Positions 54,643-63,776 of a stretch of 64,000 bases of DNA are shown piece by piece. This DNA comes from Hwanghaeella grinnelliae (GTDB taxonomy: Bacteria; Pseudomonadota; Alphaproteobacteria; UBA8366; Aestuariispiraceae). Numbering within the stretch: position 1 is the stretch's first letter; each line of letters starts with the position of its first letter. A program made the translations under genes and the position numbers. The notes below the pieces were generated by a model that was not told the DNA's origin, did no database searches, and worked only from the letters and a program-made list of their open reading frames with translations. Location of the stretch: contig NZ_SADE01000002.1 of the NCBI RefSeq assembly GCF_004005845.1, forward strand, positions 558,421 to 622,420, read 5' to 3'.

Positions 54643-55665
54643 GTGAAACCGTTTCTGCGTGTCCTGGCGGGTGAAACATTGGAACGGCCGCCTGTTTGGC
54701 TGATGCGGCAAGCGGGTCGGTATCTTCCGGAATATCGTCAGATCCGATCGCAGGCGAACGGTTTTCTGGATATGTGCTACACGCCGGAACGGGCAGCTGA
54801 AGTAACCTTGCAGCCGATCCGCCGGTATGGTTTCGACGCCGCGATCCTGTTTTCCGATATTCTCGTCGTGCCCGATGCCTTGGGCCAGGAAGTGACGTTT
54901 GTCGAAGGGGAAGGGCCGAAGTTGGATCCGATCAGGGATTCCGCTGGTCTGTCCGCACTGTCGACCAACTGGATCAGACAACGCCTGGAACCGGTTTTCG
55001 AGACCATAGAGCGGGTGAAACCGGAATTGCCTGAGGATGTAGCCTTTATAGGCTTTGCAGGCTCTCCGTGGACCGTAGCGACTTATATGGTCGAAGGGCA
55101 GGGCAGCCGCGATTACGCCAAGGTGAAGGAATGGGCGTATCGGGACCCGGCCGGGTTCGGTCGGCTGATGGATCTTCTGGTTGAAGGCACCAGCGACTAT
55201 CTGATTGCTCAGATCGATGCTGGGGTCGAGGCGATCCAATTGTTCGATACATGGGCAAGCGTTTTGCCGGAAGAAAAGTTCGACGACTTGGTCATCGAAC
55301 CGACCCGCCGGATCGTTCAGGCGGTACGTGGTGTTCATCCCGATATTCCGATCATCGGCTTTCCGCGTGGGGCGGGTCCGTCTTATCCGAAATATTTGGA
55401 ACGCACCGGGGTGACGGCGCTGGGCCTGGATACGACCGTTCCGGTGGATTGGGCCGCGAAAACCTTGCAGCCCCATGCGCCGGTGCAAGGTAATTTGGAC
55501 CCGCATCACCTTTTGTTCGGCGGTGATGGTCTGAAACAGAGCGCGGAGCGTATCGTGAAAGGGCTGTCCAATGGCCCCCACATCTTCAATTTGGGTCACG
55601 GCATCATCAAGGAAACACCACCGGAGCATGTGAGCGAGCTGCTGTCTTACATCCGGTATTCCTGA
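54643..55665 (+). CDS. hemE: uroporphyrinogen decarboxylase
   Basis: Converts uroporphyrinogen III to coproporphyrinogen III. It is 340 aa. The signature RPPVWLMRQAGRYLPEYR is at the N terminus, FSDILVVPDALGQEVTF holds the catalytic Asp, and GFAGSPWTVATYMVEG is the second motif. The start is GTG 54643 (VKPFLRVLAGETLERPPVW), with GAGG eight bases upstream; the open frame further upstream crosses the origin region and is not family-like. It begins a hemE-hemH-hemJ series. Confidence 0.95.
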   Translation: MKPFLRVLAGETLERPPVWLMRQAGRYLPEYRQIRSQANGFLDMCYTPERAAEVTLQPIRRYGFDAAILFSDILVVPDALGQEVTFVEGEGPKLDPIRDSAGLSALSTNWIRQRLEPVFETIERVKPELPEDVAFIGFAGSPWTVATYMVEGQGSRDYAKVKEWAYRDPAGFGRLMDLLVEGTSDYLIAQIDAGVEAIQLFDTWASVLPEEKFDDLVIEPTRRIVQAVRGVHPDIPIIGFPRGAGPSYPKYLERTGVTALGLDTTVPVDWAAKTLQPHAPVQGNLDPHHLLFGGDGLKQSAERIVKGLSNGPHIFNLGHGIIKETPPEHVSELLSYIRYS

Positions 55666-55710
55666 TCAGTCTGCGCGACGCAGACCCGCATAACAGGTAA
55701 GCGAGGAATC

Positions 55711-56727
55711 ATGTCCTTTCCCGATGGTCATCCGCTGATTACCGGCCCGAAAACCGGTGTTTTGCTGGTGAATTTGGGGACGCCCGATGGGTATGACGTC
55801 AAATCGATGCGGCGGTACCTGGGAGAATTTCTGTCCGATCCGCGGGTGATCGAGGCGCCGGCATGGCTATGGAAGCCGATCCTGCACGGCATTATCCTGA
55901 ATACCCGGCCGAAAAAGTCGGGGAAAGCCTATGAAAAAATATGGATTCGGGAAACGAACGAGAGTCCGCTGCGGTTCTACACCCGCAAACAGGCTGATTC
56001 GGTTGCAGAACGATTCAAGGAATCGGGGGTCGTTGTAGACTGGGCGATGCGGTATGGAACGCCGTCGATCGCCGATGGAATGGCTGCGTTGGAAGAGGCC
56101 GGATGCCGCAAGATTCTGGTTCTGGCGCTGTATCCTCAATATTCCGCGGCGACGACGGCATCGGTGCATGACAAGGCGTTTGATTACCTGAAGTCACGGC
56201 GTTGGCAGCCGGCCGTGCGGACAATCGACGGGTTTCACGATCATCCCGACTATATCGCGGCTTTGGCGGGAAGCGTGCGCGCGCATCTGAGAGACAAGCC
56301 CGAGCCGGATATGATCCTGTGCAGTTTTCACGGACTTCCGCGGGAAAACCTGGATAAAGGCGATCCGTATCACTGTTTCTGTCAGAAAACGGGGCGGTTG
56401 TTGGCCGAGGCGCTCGATATGGGTCCGGAACGGTTTCGAGTGGTTTTCCAATCGCGCTTCGGTCCGAAGGAATGGCTGCAGCCCTATGCGGATAAGACCG
56501 TTGAGGAATTGGCCAAGAGCGGAACCAAGAGCATCGCGATGATTTCGCCGGGCTTCGTTGCTGACTGCGTCGAAACGCTGGAAGAACTGGCGATCGGGTT
56601 GCAGGAAACCTTTCATGAGAATGGCGGCGAAAGTTTCGATTATATCCCGTGTTTGAACGACCAACCGGCAATGGTCGATCTGCTTGAAGGGTTGATCCGC
56701 CGTGAATTGGGTGGATGGGTTTCGTAA
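55711..56727 (+). CDS. hemH: ferrochelatase
   Basis: Inserts iron into protoporphyrin IX to make heme. It is 338 aa. GVLLVNLGTPDGYDVKSMRRYLGEFLSD opens the protein. The metal-site His is in CSFHGLPRENLDKGDPYHCFCQKTGRLL and the conserved FQSRFGPKEWLQPYADKTVEELAK precedes the Glu in VETLEELAI. It lies 45 bp after hemE, in the heme cluster. Confidence 0.97.
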   Translation: MSFPDGHPLITGPKTGVLLVNLGTPDGYDVKSMRRYLGEFLSDPRVIEAPAWLWKPILHGIILNTRPKKSGKAYEKIWIRETNESPLRFYTRKQADSVAERFKESGVVVDWAMRYGTPSIADGMAALEEAGCRKILVLALYPQYSAATTASVHDKAFDYLKSRRWQPAVRTIDGFHDHPDYIAALAGSVRAHLRDKPEPDMILCSFHGLPRENLDKGDPYHCFCQKTGRLLAEALDMGPERFRVVFQSRFGPKEWLQPYADKTVEELAKSGTKSIAMISPGFVADCVETLEELAIGLQETFHENGGESFDYIPCLNDQPAMVDLLEGLIRRELGGWVS

Positions 56728-56760
56728 TGGGAAAATGCAAGGCGCGCGGGGGGCAGTGCG

Positions 56761-57183
56761 ATGTATGAATGGGTGAAGGTTATACACATCCTTGCGGTGA
56801 TCTCATGGATGGCCGGGCTGCTCTATTTACCCCGGCTTTATGTGTATCACTGCCAGGTGGACCCAGGATCCGAAGCCGCCGAAAAGTTCAAGGTCATGGA
56901 GCGTAAGTTACTGCGCGGAATCATGAACCCGGCAATGATCTTCAGCTGGATTTTCGGGCTTTGGACGGCCTATGAAATCCACGCTTGGTCGGATGGCTGG
57001 TTTCACGGGAAATTGGCCTTGGTCATCCTGATGACGGCCGCCCATATGGTCTATGCAAAACAGCGGAAAGCGTTCGAACAGGATGCCAATACGCATTCCG
57101 AACGTTATTTTCGATTCATCAATGAAGTGCCTGCCGTGCTGATGGTCGGGATCGTTATTCTGGTCGTAGTAAAACCCTTTTAA
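56761..57183 (+). CDS. hemJ: protoporphyrinogen IX oxidase HemJ
   Basis: Integral membrane oxidase of the penultimate heme step, the form used by most alphaproteobacteria. It is 140 aa with four helices. WVKVIHILAVISWMAGLLYLPRLYVYH carries the conserved heme-binding His, and the essential Lys is in WFHGKLALVILMTAAHMVYA. It begins 33 bp after hemH. With HemE and HemH it covers most of the path to protoheme. Confidence 0.95.
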   Translation: MYEWVKVIHILAVISWMAGLLYLPRLYVYHCQVDPGSEAAEKFKVMERKLLRGIMNPAMIFSWIFGLWTAYEIHAWSDGWFHGKLALVILMTAAHMVYAKQRKAFEQDANTHSERYFRFINEVPAVLMVGIVILVVVKPF

Positions 57184-57422
57184 CTGAAATGGTTAGGGAT
57201 TTCGTCTTCCCAGGATCAAGTATCCGTTGAAACAAAATAGCCATTTGACAGCCGCGCGGGTATTGACTAACTAACGATATCTTCAATCGGGCCGTTCCAA
57301 GGTCCGGGCAACGAATCCGCGTCGCCTCTTTGTACGGCCAACGCGTGACGCCAGCCCCTTCATCCTCCCAAGTATCTGTACGATCTTCACACTGTACAAT
57401 CCACGCCCTCAGGCCAGAAAAC
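57184..57422 (+). promoter_or_regulatory. rho leader region
   Basis: This 239-bp untranslated stretch lies between hemJ and rho. No strong hairpin with T-run is visible. In many bacteria the rho leader mediates Rho-dependent autoregulation, and the C-rich segment near 57340-57410 (few G) would be compatible with a rut site. This is inference. Confidence 0.35.
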
Positions 57423-58685
57423 ATGCATCTCAAAGAACTTAAGAAGAAAACCCCGCCCGAATTGCTCAGCTTTGCGGAAGAGCTGGAAATCGAAAACGCC
57501 TCCACATTGCGCAAACAGGAACTGATGTTTGCCTGCCTGAAACAGTTGGCGAACAACGATGTCGCGATTTATGGCGAGGGCGTGCTGGAAGTGCTGCAGG
57601 ATGGCTTCGGCTTCTTGCGCTCACCTGAAGCGAACTACCTGGCAGGACCGGACGACATCTATGTCAGTCCCAGCCAAATCCGGCGTTTCGGTCTGCGCAC
57701 CGGGGATACGGTTGAAGGTCAAATCCGGGCGCCGAAGGACGGTGAGCGATACTTTGCGCTGCTGAAGGTAAACAACGTCAATTTTGATGAGCCGGACCGG
57801 GTTCGCCATCGGATCAACTTCGATAACCTCACGCCGCTCTATCCTGATGAGAAGCTGAAGCTTGAGATCGAAGGCAATGACGGCAAGTCGAAAGATCTGT
57901 CGACCCGCGTGATCGATTTGATCTCTCCGTTGGGTAAAGGGCAGCGGGCCTTGGTCGTTGCACCGCCGCGTACCGGTAAGACGATGATGATGCAGCAAAT
58001 CGCTCATGCGATCTCGTCGAACCACCCGGAAGTTTATCTTCTGGTGTTGCTGATCGACGAACGCCCGGAAGAAGTGACCGACATGCAGCGTTCCGTGAAC
58101 GGTGAGGTGGTCAGTTCAACATTCGACGAACCCGCCAACCGTCACGTTCAAGTCGCCGAGATGGTGATTGAAAAGGCCAAACGTCTGGTCGAACACAAAC
58201 GTGACGCCGTGATCCTTTTGGACTCCATCACACGGCTTGCCCGCGCCTATAACACGGTCGTGCCGTCGTCGGGTAAGGTGCTGACCGGTGGTGTTGACGC
58301 GAATGCCCTACAGCGGCCCAAGCGGTTCTTTGGCGCGGCCCGTAATATCGAAGAAGGCGGTTCGCTGACCATCATTTCAACGGCGCTGATCGATACCGGC
58401 AGCCGGATGGATGAAGTCATCTTCGAAGAATTCAAGGGTACGGGTAACTCCGAGATCATTCTGGACCGTAAGCTTTCCGACAAACGGACCTTCCCGGCGA
58501 TCGATATCACCAAGTCCGGTACCCGTAAGGAAGAACTTCTGGTCGACAAGGGTGTTCTCAGCAAGATGTGGGTCTTGCGCCGTATCCTGATGCCGATGGG
58601 CGTGACGGATGCAATGGAATTCCTGCTCGACAAGCTGAAGGAAACCAAAAACAACGACGACTTCTTCGATTCGATGAATCAATAA
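57423..58685 (+). CDS. rho: transcription termination factor Rho
   Basis: Hexameric RNA helicase that ends transcription. It is 420 aa. The N-terminal helical and cold-shock RNA-binding domains ([54 protein letters not shown]) are followed by Walker [18 protein letters not shown], Walker [16 protein letters not shown] and the Q/R-loop region [15 protein letters not shown]. The start at ATG 57423 matches homologues. The frame is open upstream without family similarity. A terminator-like hairpin follows. Confidence 0.98.
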   Translation: MHLKELKKKTPPELLSFAEELEIENASTLRKQELMFACLKQLANNDVAIYGEGVLEVLQDGFGFLRSPEANYLAGPDDIYVSPSQIRRFGLRTGDTVEGQIRAPKDGERYFALLKVNNVNFDEPDRVRHRINFDNLTPLYPDEKLKLEIEGNDGKSKDLSTRVIDLISPLGKGQRALVVAPPRTGKTMMMQQIAHAISSNHPEVYLLVLLIDERPEEVTDMQRSVNGEVVSSTFDEPANRHVQVAEMVIEKAKRLVEHKRDAVILLDSITRLARAYNTVVPSSGKVLTGGVDANALQRPKRFFGAARNIEEGGSLTIISTALIDTGSRMDEVIFEEFKGTGNSEIILDRKLSDKRTFPAIDITKSGTRKEELLVDKGVLSKMWVLRRILMPMGVTDAMEFLLDKLKETKNNDDFFDSMNQ

Positions 58686-58726
58686 TCCGTCGGGGCTTTG
58701 CAGTTTCCCCAAAACAATCGTCGAAA

Positions 58727-58766
58727 AGCGCTCCGATCAGTAAATGACGGGGCGTTTTTCCTTTTC
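58727..58766 (+). terminator. terminator after rho
   Basis: A 9-bp stem with two G-U pairs (AGCGCTCCG at 58727-58735 with CGGGGCGTT at 58748-58756) and a 12-base loop, followed by TTTTTCCTTTT. Placed 41 bases after the rho stop. Confidence 0.65.
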
Positions 58767-58851
58767 GGGTCTTGAGTCAATCATGGTTGACAGAGTCGGC
58801 TAGATTTCCGGGCCTTGAAACTGCATATGCAGTCAAGCGGGGTAGCGTGAT

Positions 58852-58890
58852 AGGCAAAGGAAAGGGGCGCCCCGCAAGAGACGCCCCGTT
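58852..58890. terminator. hairpin between convergent rho and quinone oxidoreductase genes
   Basis: GGGGCG (58864-58869) and CGCCCC (58882-58887) form a stem with a 12-base loop. On the minus strand it is followed by TTTCCTTTGCC, on the plus strand by GTTTTC, so it can act in both directions. It lies 33 bases after the oxidoreductase stop. Confidence 0.6.
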
Positions 58891-58922
58891 TTCAGGATCA
58901 TGGCTGGGGGAAAATAGTTTTC

Positions 58923-59894
58923 TTACGGAATTAGGATCGTGGATCCAGTGGTTTTCCGGGCTTCCAGGTCTGTATGGGCCTGTTGTACCTCGGCCAGGGG
59001 ATAGGATTGATTGACCTCGATCTTCAACCCCTTGCCGACAGCGTCGAACAAAGCCGTTGCGGACTCGACCATATCTTCCCGGGTGGCCGTATAGGTCATC
59101 AAAGTGGGGCGGGTGACATAGAGCGAGCCTTTGGCAGCCAGAATGCCGACATTCACGTTGTCCACCGGGCCGGAGGCATTTCCGAAGGAAACCATCAAAC
59201 CGCGCGGCTGAAGACAATCCAAGGACATTTCCCAGGTATCCTTGCCGACGGAGTCGTAAACCACCGGAACGCCCTTGCCGTCGGTCAATTCTTTTACTTT
59301 CGAAACGACATCTTCCTCGCGATACAGGATGACATGATCGCAGCCATGGGCCTTTGCCAGCTCGGCTTTTTCTTCGGAACCGGTCGTGCCGATGATCGTT
59401 GCGCCGATCTGTTTCAGCCATTGGCAGGCAATCAGACCGACGCCACCGGCCGCCGCGTGCCAAAGAACCGTGTCACCAGGTTTTACCGCATAGGTACGGC
59501 GGATCAGGTATTCCACCGTCATTCCCTTGAGCATCATGCCCGCGGCCTGCTTGGTATCGATGCCGTCCGGCAGCTTCACGACCTTGGCGGCCGGCATCAC
59601 GCGCTCGGACGAATAGGAACCGATCGGACCGGTGCTATAGGCAATACGGTCTCCGACGGCGAGGTCTGTCACCCCGTCGCCGAGCTCTGTTACCGTCCCA
59701 GCGCCTTCCAGACCGATGGGCGATGGCAAGGGCAGGGGATAAAGGCCGCTGCGGTGATAAGTGTCGATGAAATTAAGGCCGCATGCGTCATGCGTGACGC
59801 GGATCTCGCCGGGCCCGGGGGCGCCGACCTCTACATCTTCATAGGTCAGAACTTCCGGTCCGCCGGCACTGTGAATCCGAACGACTTTCGCCAT
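58923..59894 (-). CDS. quinone oxidoreductase (zinc-independent MDR family)
   Basis: A 323-aa NADPH-dependent oxidoreductase. The opening is VVRIHSAGGPEVLTYEDVEVGAPGPGEIRV and the quinone oxidoreductase signature is GLNFIDTYHRSGLYPLPLPSPIGLEGAGTV. The cofactor loop is LWHAAAGGVGLIACQWLKQIGATIIGTTGSEEKAELAKAHG. No zinc-binding Cys/His set is present, as in Qor. The gene converges on rho and is divergent from mnmE. Confidence 0.92.
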   Translation of the reverse strand: MAKVVRIHSAGGPEVLTYEDVEVGAPGPGEIRVTHDACGLNFIDTYHRSGLYPLPLPSPIGLEGAGTVTELGDGVTDLAVGDRIAYSTGPIGSYSSERVMPAAKVVKLPDGIDTKQAAGMMLKGMTVEYLIRRTYAVKPGDTVLWHAAAGGVGLIACQWLKQIGATIIGTTGSEEKAELAKAHGCDHVILYREEDVVSKVKELTDGKGVPVVYDSVGKDTWEMSLDCLQPRGLMVSFGNASGPVDNVNVGILAAKGSLYVTRPTLMTYTATREDMVESATALFDAVGKGLKIEVNQSYPLAEVQQAHTDLEARKTTGSTILIP

Positions 59895-60195
59895 GTGAAA
59901 CCCTCCCGTGGTTTTTTGACCGCGCCGCGGTGCAAGTGAATGAATGTGGTGTTTTCCGCCTGCTGGAACGGCAGGAACGGTAAATGATATGGAGCTTTCC
60001 TTATGCCCTTGTAGGGGAAAGATGGACAGGCGAAAACAGGGGCGACAGAAAAATGCCCATGACTGCCGGGCGCAGATTCCTAGGGCGGATCATTGAAATA
60101 TGCGGGCGTAGCTCAGGATCGAAACGGCGTGCAGAATCCGTTTTGACACCGCAGTGAATTCGATAACTAGCGTTTTGTAGGGTAGGGATTACCAG
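59895..60195. other. divergent intergenic region before mnmE
   Basis: This 301-bp gap contains, at 60102-60117, GCGGGCGTAGCTCAGG, which resembles the first 16 bases of a tRNA (acceptor arm, TA, D-arm), but no anticodon or T-arm follows. No gene is called. Promoters for both flanking genes are expected here. Confidence 0.4.
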
Positions 60196-61536
60196 ATGTT
60201 GGATGGCTCAAAAGAAACCATTTATGCATTGTCGACACCGGCGGGGAGAGGCGGGGTTGCGGTTGTTCGCGTGTCCGGACCCGATGCGAAAATGAGCCTG
60301 CCGGTTCTGGGCATTTCGGACGTGCCGAAACCGCGGGTCGCGACACGCGCGGCGCTTAAACGCGCGGCAGATGACACACCGATCGACGATGCCTTGGTTT
60401 TGTCTTTTCCGGGACCGGCCAGTTTCACCGGTGAGGATGTCATCGAATTCCATCTGCATGGGGGCATGGCCATCATCGATGCGGTTCAGGCGATATTGGG
60501 GGACTGTCCGGGGTTTCGCCTGGCCCAGGCGGGTGAATTCACGCGACGCGCCTTCTGGAACGGAAAAATTGACCTGGTGGAGGCCGAAGGTCTGGTCGAT
60601 CTGATCGAGGCTGAGACGGAAGCACAGCGCATCCAAGCCCTACGCCAACTTAAAGGAAGTTTGAGCGCCTTGTACAATGGTTGGCAGAAACAGCTGGCGG
60701 ACCAATTGGCGCTCGTCGAACTCGGTTTGGACTTTTCCGACGAGGGCGATGTGGAGGAGGCGGATAGCGGTCTGGACCGACAGATGATGGAAACCATCTT
60801 ACAGGAAATGCAAACCCATCTGAATGACGGGCGACGGGGCGAAATTGTCCGGAATGGGATAAAGGTGGCCATTGTCGGGGCGCCGAATGTGGGTAAATCG
60901 AGCCTTTTGAATGCGCTTGCCGGCCGGGACGCCGCGATTGTTTCCGACGTTGCGGGGACGACGCGGGACCGGGTCGATGTTCATCTGAACCTTGGGGGAC
61001 AAGCGCTGGTCCTCACGGATACTGCCGGGCTCCGTGACTCTGAAGATGTCATCGAGCAAGAAGGCATTCGTCGCAGTCTTAGCGCTGCGTCCGAGGCGGA
61101 TATTGTTCTGCTGATGGGGGAATACGGATCCGATGACGGTATCCCGGCAATCGATACAGCTGGGGCAGAGCCGATCGTTGTATGGAACAAGGCAGACCTT
61201 TCGCCTGTTCAAACCTCCGGCGGATCGTGCTCTCGGCCGGGTATCAGTATTTCGGCGCGGACAGGGGACGGGATTTCTGCCTTGGAAGAGGCGCTGACAA
61301 ATCTGGTCCGTTCCTTGGCGTTGCAAAGTGAGGCACCGGCATTGACCCGTGCGCGGCATAGGGAAGCTGTACATAGTGCGGTGGCGCGTATGGAGGAGGC
61401 GATGCGGGAACCGGATGCAGTGCTCCTCGCCGAACACCTTCGGTCCGCGGTTGCCGCGTTGGGCCGGATCATTGGAAAGGTGGATGTTGAAGATCTTCTC
61501 GACCGGATCTTTCGGGACTTCTGCATCGGGAAATGA
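60196..61536 (+). CDS. mnmE: tRNA modification GTPase MnmE
   Basis: Dimeric GTPase that with MnmG adds the carboxymethylaminomethyl group to U34 of certain tRNAs. It is 446 aa. The N-terminal folate-binding domain begins TIYALSTPAGRGGVAVVRVSG. The G domain has GAPNVGKSSLLNAL (G1), GTTRD (G2), DTAGLRD (G3) and NKADLS (G4). The C terminus ends FCIGK, the essential Cys motif. A parS site lies 6 bases after its stop. Confidence 0.97.
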   Translation: MLDGSKETIYALSTPAGRGGVAVVRVSGPDAKMSLPVLGISDVPKPRVATRAALKRAADDTPIDDALVLSFPGPASFTGEDVIEFHLHGGMAIIDAVQAILGDCPGFRLAQAGEFTRRAFWNGKIDLVEAEGLVDLIEAETEAQRIQALRQLKGSLSALYNGWQKQLADQLALVELGLDFSDEGDVEEADSGLDRQMMETILQEMQTHLNDGRRGEIVRNGIKVAIVGAPNVGKSSLLNALAGRDAAIVSDVAGTTRDRVDVHLNLGGQALVLTDTAGLRDSEDVIEQEGIRRSLSAASEADIVLLMGEYGSDDGIPAIDTAGAEPIVVWNKADLSPVQTSGGSCSRPGISISARTGDGISALEEALTNLVRSLALQSEAPALTRARHREAVHSAVARMEEAMREPDAVLLAEHLRSAVAALGRIIGKVDVEDLLDRIFRDFCIGK

Positions 61537-61541
61537 CCGAG

Positions 61542-61557
61542 TGTTTCACGTGAAACA
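61542..61557. other. parS: parS centromere site 1
   Basis: TGTTTCACGTGAAACA, a perfect 16-bp palindrome identical to the conserved ParB-binding parS consensus. It lies 6 bases after the mnmE stop, about 7 kb from the predicted origin. Confidence 0.92.
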
Positions 61558-61565
61558 TCGGCGCG

Positions 61566-61739
61566 GAGTCCTCGTAAAACGTTCTATTGTCAAATTGAGT
61601 CAACGGCGAGTCAAAAACCGCTGCCGTTGAATCCAGGGCGAGTCAACAGCGAGTCACACCACAGAACCCGCCGTCTAAATACTTCCCATTGTTTCACGTG
61701 AAACACTGTCCTTTTGCGAATACTTGAATAGCCCGAGTC
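61566..61739. promoter_or_regulatory. cluster of seven GANTC methylation sites
   Basis: GANTC (CcrM-type adenine methylation) occurs at 61566, 61597, 61608, 61629, 61640, 61651 and 61735. Six are GAGTC and one is GAATC. The distances are 31, 11, 21, 11, 11 and 84 bases, all close to multiples of 10.5 bp, so the sites face one side of the helix. Five are followed by CAA or CA. The cluster occupies the mnmE-mnmG gap around and between two parS sites. A 5-base palindrome is expected about 0.7 times in 175 bp. Confidence 0.8.
61690..61705. other. parS: parS centromere site 2
   Basis: A second identical TGTTTCACGTGAAACA palindrome, 148 bases from the first and 108 bases before the mnmG start. It lies in non-coding DNA within the GANTC cluster. 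Confidence 0.92.
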
Positions 61740-61812
61740 AAGGGATTGGGAAGACGTCTGAAACCCGCGATATTCCTTGATTTCCATAGGACCCAACTCT
61801 ACATTCCGCCCC

Positions 61813-63690
61813 ATGATTTCACCAAACAACACTTGGGATGTCATCGTCGTTGGCGGTGGGCATGCGGGCTGCGAGGCTGCGGCCGCTGCCGCTCGTGTGG
61901 GTGCCAAGACAGCGCTGGTCACACACAAAATTGAGACGATTGGCGAAATGTCCTGCAACCCGGCCATTGGCGGATTGGGGAAGGGGCATTTGGTCCGTGA
62001 GATCGATGCACTCGATGGCATTATGGCGCGAGTCATTGACCAGGCAGGCATCCAGTTTCGAGTGCTGAACAAGAGCAAGGGACCAGCGGTCCAAGGTCCG
62101 CGGTCGCAAGCCGATCGTTCTTTGTACAAAGCGGCGATGAAATCCGTCCTTGCGGAATATCCAAACCTGGACATCGTCCAGGGCGCGGTCGAAGACCTGA
62201 TGCTCGACGAAAAGGGACGCCAAGTTGCCGGTGTGATCTTGGCGGACGGATCGGTCCTGAAGGCGCCCAAGATCGTTTTGACAACCGGCACATTCCTGCG
62301 TGGGGTTATCCATATCGGACAAGAGACTCGACCGGCAGGCCGAGTAGGGGACGACGCATCCTATGGCCTTTCCGAGACGTTGGGCCGGTTTGGATTTCGC
62401 CTCGGCCGCTTGAAGACCGGAACGCCGGCGCGTTTGGACGGACGCACGATTGATTGGGACGGCTTGGACAAACAATATGCCGATCCGGTGCCTGAACCAT
62501 TTTCTTCCATGACTGAGAAAATTTCGGTCCCGCAGATAGCTTGCGGCATCACCTATACAAATGCCGAAAGCCACCAAGTCATCCGCGATCATATCCATGA
62601 ATCTGCCCTGTATTCAGGAAAGATTGAAGGCATTGGGCCGCGATACTGTCCGTCGATCGAGGACAAAGTTGTGCGCTTTGCCGATCGGGACCGCCATCAG
62701 ATTTTCTTGGAACCGGAAGGGTTGGAAGATCACACGGTCTATCCAAATGGTATTTCAACATCCTTGCCGGTTCATGCCCAGGCCGCTCTGCTAAAAACCA
62801 TCAAAGGGTTGGAGCGTGCCGAAATGGTTCGGCCGGGTTATGCCATCGAGTATGATTATGTCGACCCGCGTGAGCTACGGCACAGTCTTGAGACTAAAAA
62901 AGTAGGCGGTCTCTATTTTGCCGGACAGATCAACGGAACGACAGGCTATGAGGAAGCCGCGGCCCAGGGGCTTATTGCAGGGGTCAATGCGGCCCTGGCC
63001 GCCGGCGGTTCCGACGAACTGTTTCTGCCGGACCGGGCCGACGCCTATATCGGCGTTCTGATTGATGACTTGGTGACTCGTGGGGCGGATGAACCTTACA
63101 GGATGTTCACGTCCAGGGCAGAGTTTCGCCTACGGCTTAGGGCTGATAATGCCGATGAACGCCTTACCGATCTTGGATTGTCTGTTGGGGCCGTTGGGGT
63201 GCATCGGTCGTCCCATTGGTCAGAGAAAAAGCGAGCATTGCAAAGCGCGCGGGATATTCTTCGGGAACAGGCACTCTCTCCGACAGAGCTAGTGCGGCAA
63301 GGCATTAAAGTGAACCAGGATGGTGTGCGTCGTAGCGCCTTCGATATCTTGGCTCAACGGTTGGCGGATTGGCCAGTGCTAGAAGAAGTTTGGCCTGGAG
63401 TGCGTCAAATACCGTCGGCGATCCGGACGCGCTTGTCGGTCGATGCATCGTATCAAGGCTATCTTGCACGGCAGGAGGCGGAGATTTCCGCTTATCGCCG
63501 TGACGAGAATTTGGTCCTTCCCGTTGACCTGGATTATGGGGCCATCGGCGGATTGTCGAATGAAGTACGGCAAAAACTTGTGGCCAGCGCCCCGGAAACA
63601 ATTGGCTCCGCAGCGCGTATACAAGGCGTCACGCCGGCGGCCGTCGTCGCATTGCTCCGCCACGTGAAGAAGCGAAAATCGGCCGCCTAA
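61813..63690 (+). CDS. mnmG: tRNA modification enzyme MnmG (GidA)
   Basis: FAD-dependent partner of MnmE. It is 625 aa. The FAD motif [18 protein letters not shown] is at the start, [25 protein letters not shown] carries the catalytic Cys, and a second nucleotide region [14 protein letters not shown] follows. The C-terminal helical domain binds tRNA and MnmE ([20 protein letters not shown]). The start at ATG 61813 gives the family N terminus; a TTG at 61777 is in frame. No clear ribosome site is visible. Confidence 0.97.
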   Translation: MISPNNTWDVIVVGGGHAGCEAAAAAARVGAKTALVTHKIETIGEMSCNPAIGGLGKGHLVREIDALDGIMARVIDQAGIQFRVLNKSKGPAVQGPRSQADRSLYKAAMKSVLAEYPNLDIVQGAVEDLMLDEKGRQVAGVILADGSVLKAPKIVLTTGTFLRGVIHIGQETRPAGRVGDDASYGLSETLGRFGFRLGRLKTGTPARLDGRTIDWDGLDKQYADPVPEPFSSMTEKISVPQIACGITYTNAESHQVIRDHIHESALYSGKIEGIGPRYCPSIEDKVVRFADRDRHQIFLEPEGLEDHTVYPNGISTSLPVHAQAALLKTIKGLERAEMVRPGYAIEYDYVDPRELRHSLETKKVGGLYFAGQINGTTGYEEAAAQGLIAGVNAALAAGGSDELFLPDRADAYIGVLIDDLVTRGADEPYRMFTSRAEFRLRLRADNADERLTDLGLSVGAVGVHRSSHWSEKKRALQSARDILREQALSPTELVRQGIKVNQDGVRRSAFDILAQRLADWPVLEEVWPGVRQIPSAIRTRLSVDASYQGYLARQEAEISAYRRDENLVLPVDLDYGAIGGLSNEVRQKLVASAPETIGSAARIQGVTPAAVVALLRHVKKRKSAA

Positions 63691-63776
63691 AGGCGTTAAC
63701 GCTCTTTCTGAGACCGCGCCGTCGCGGTATTCATTGACAATTGAAATACAGAGGGCCGGGTTATCCGGTAACTTTC

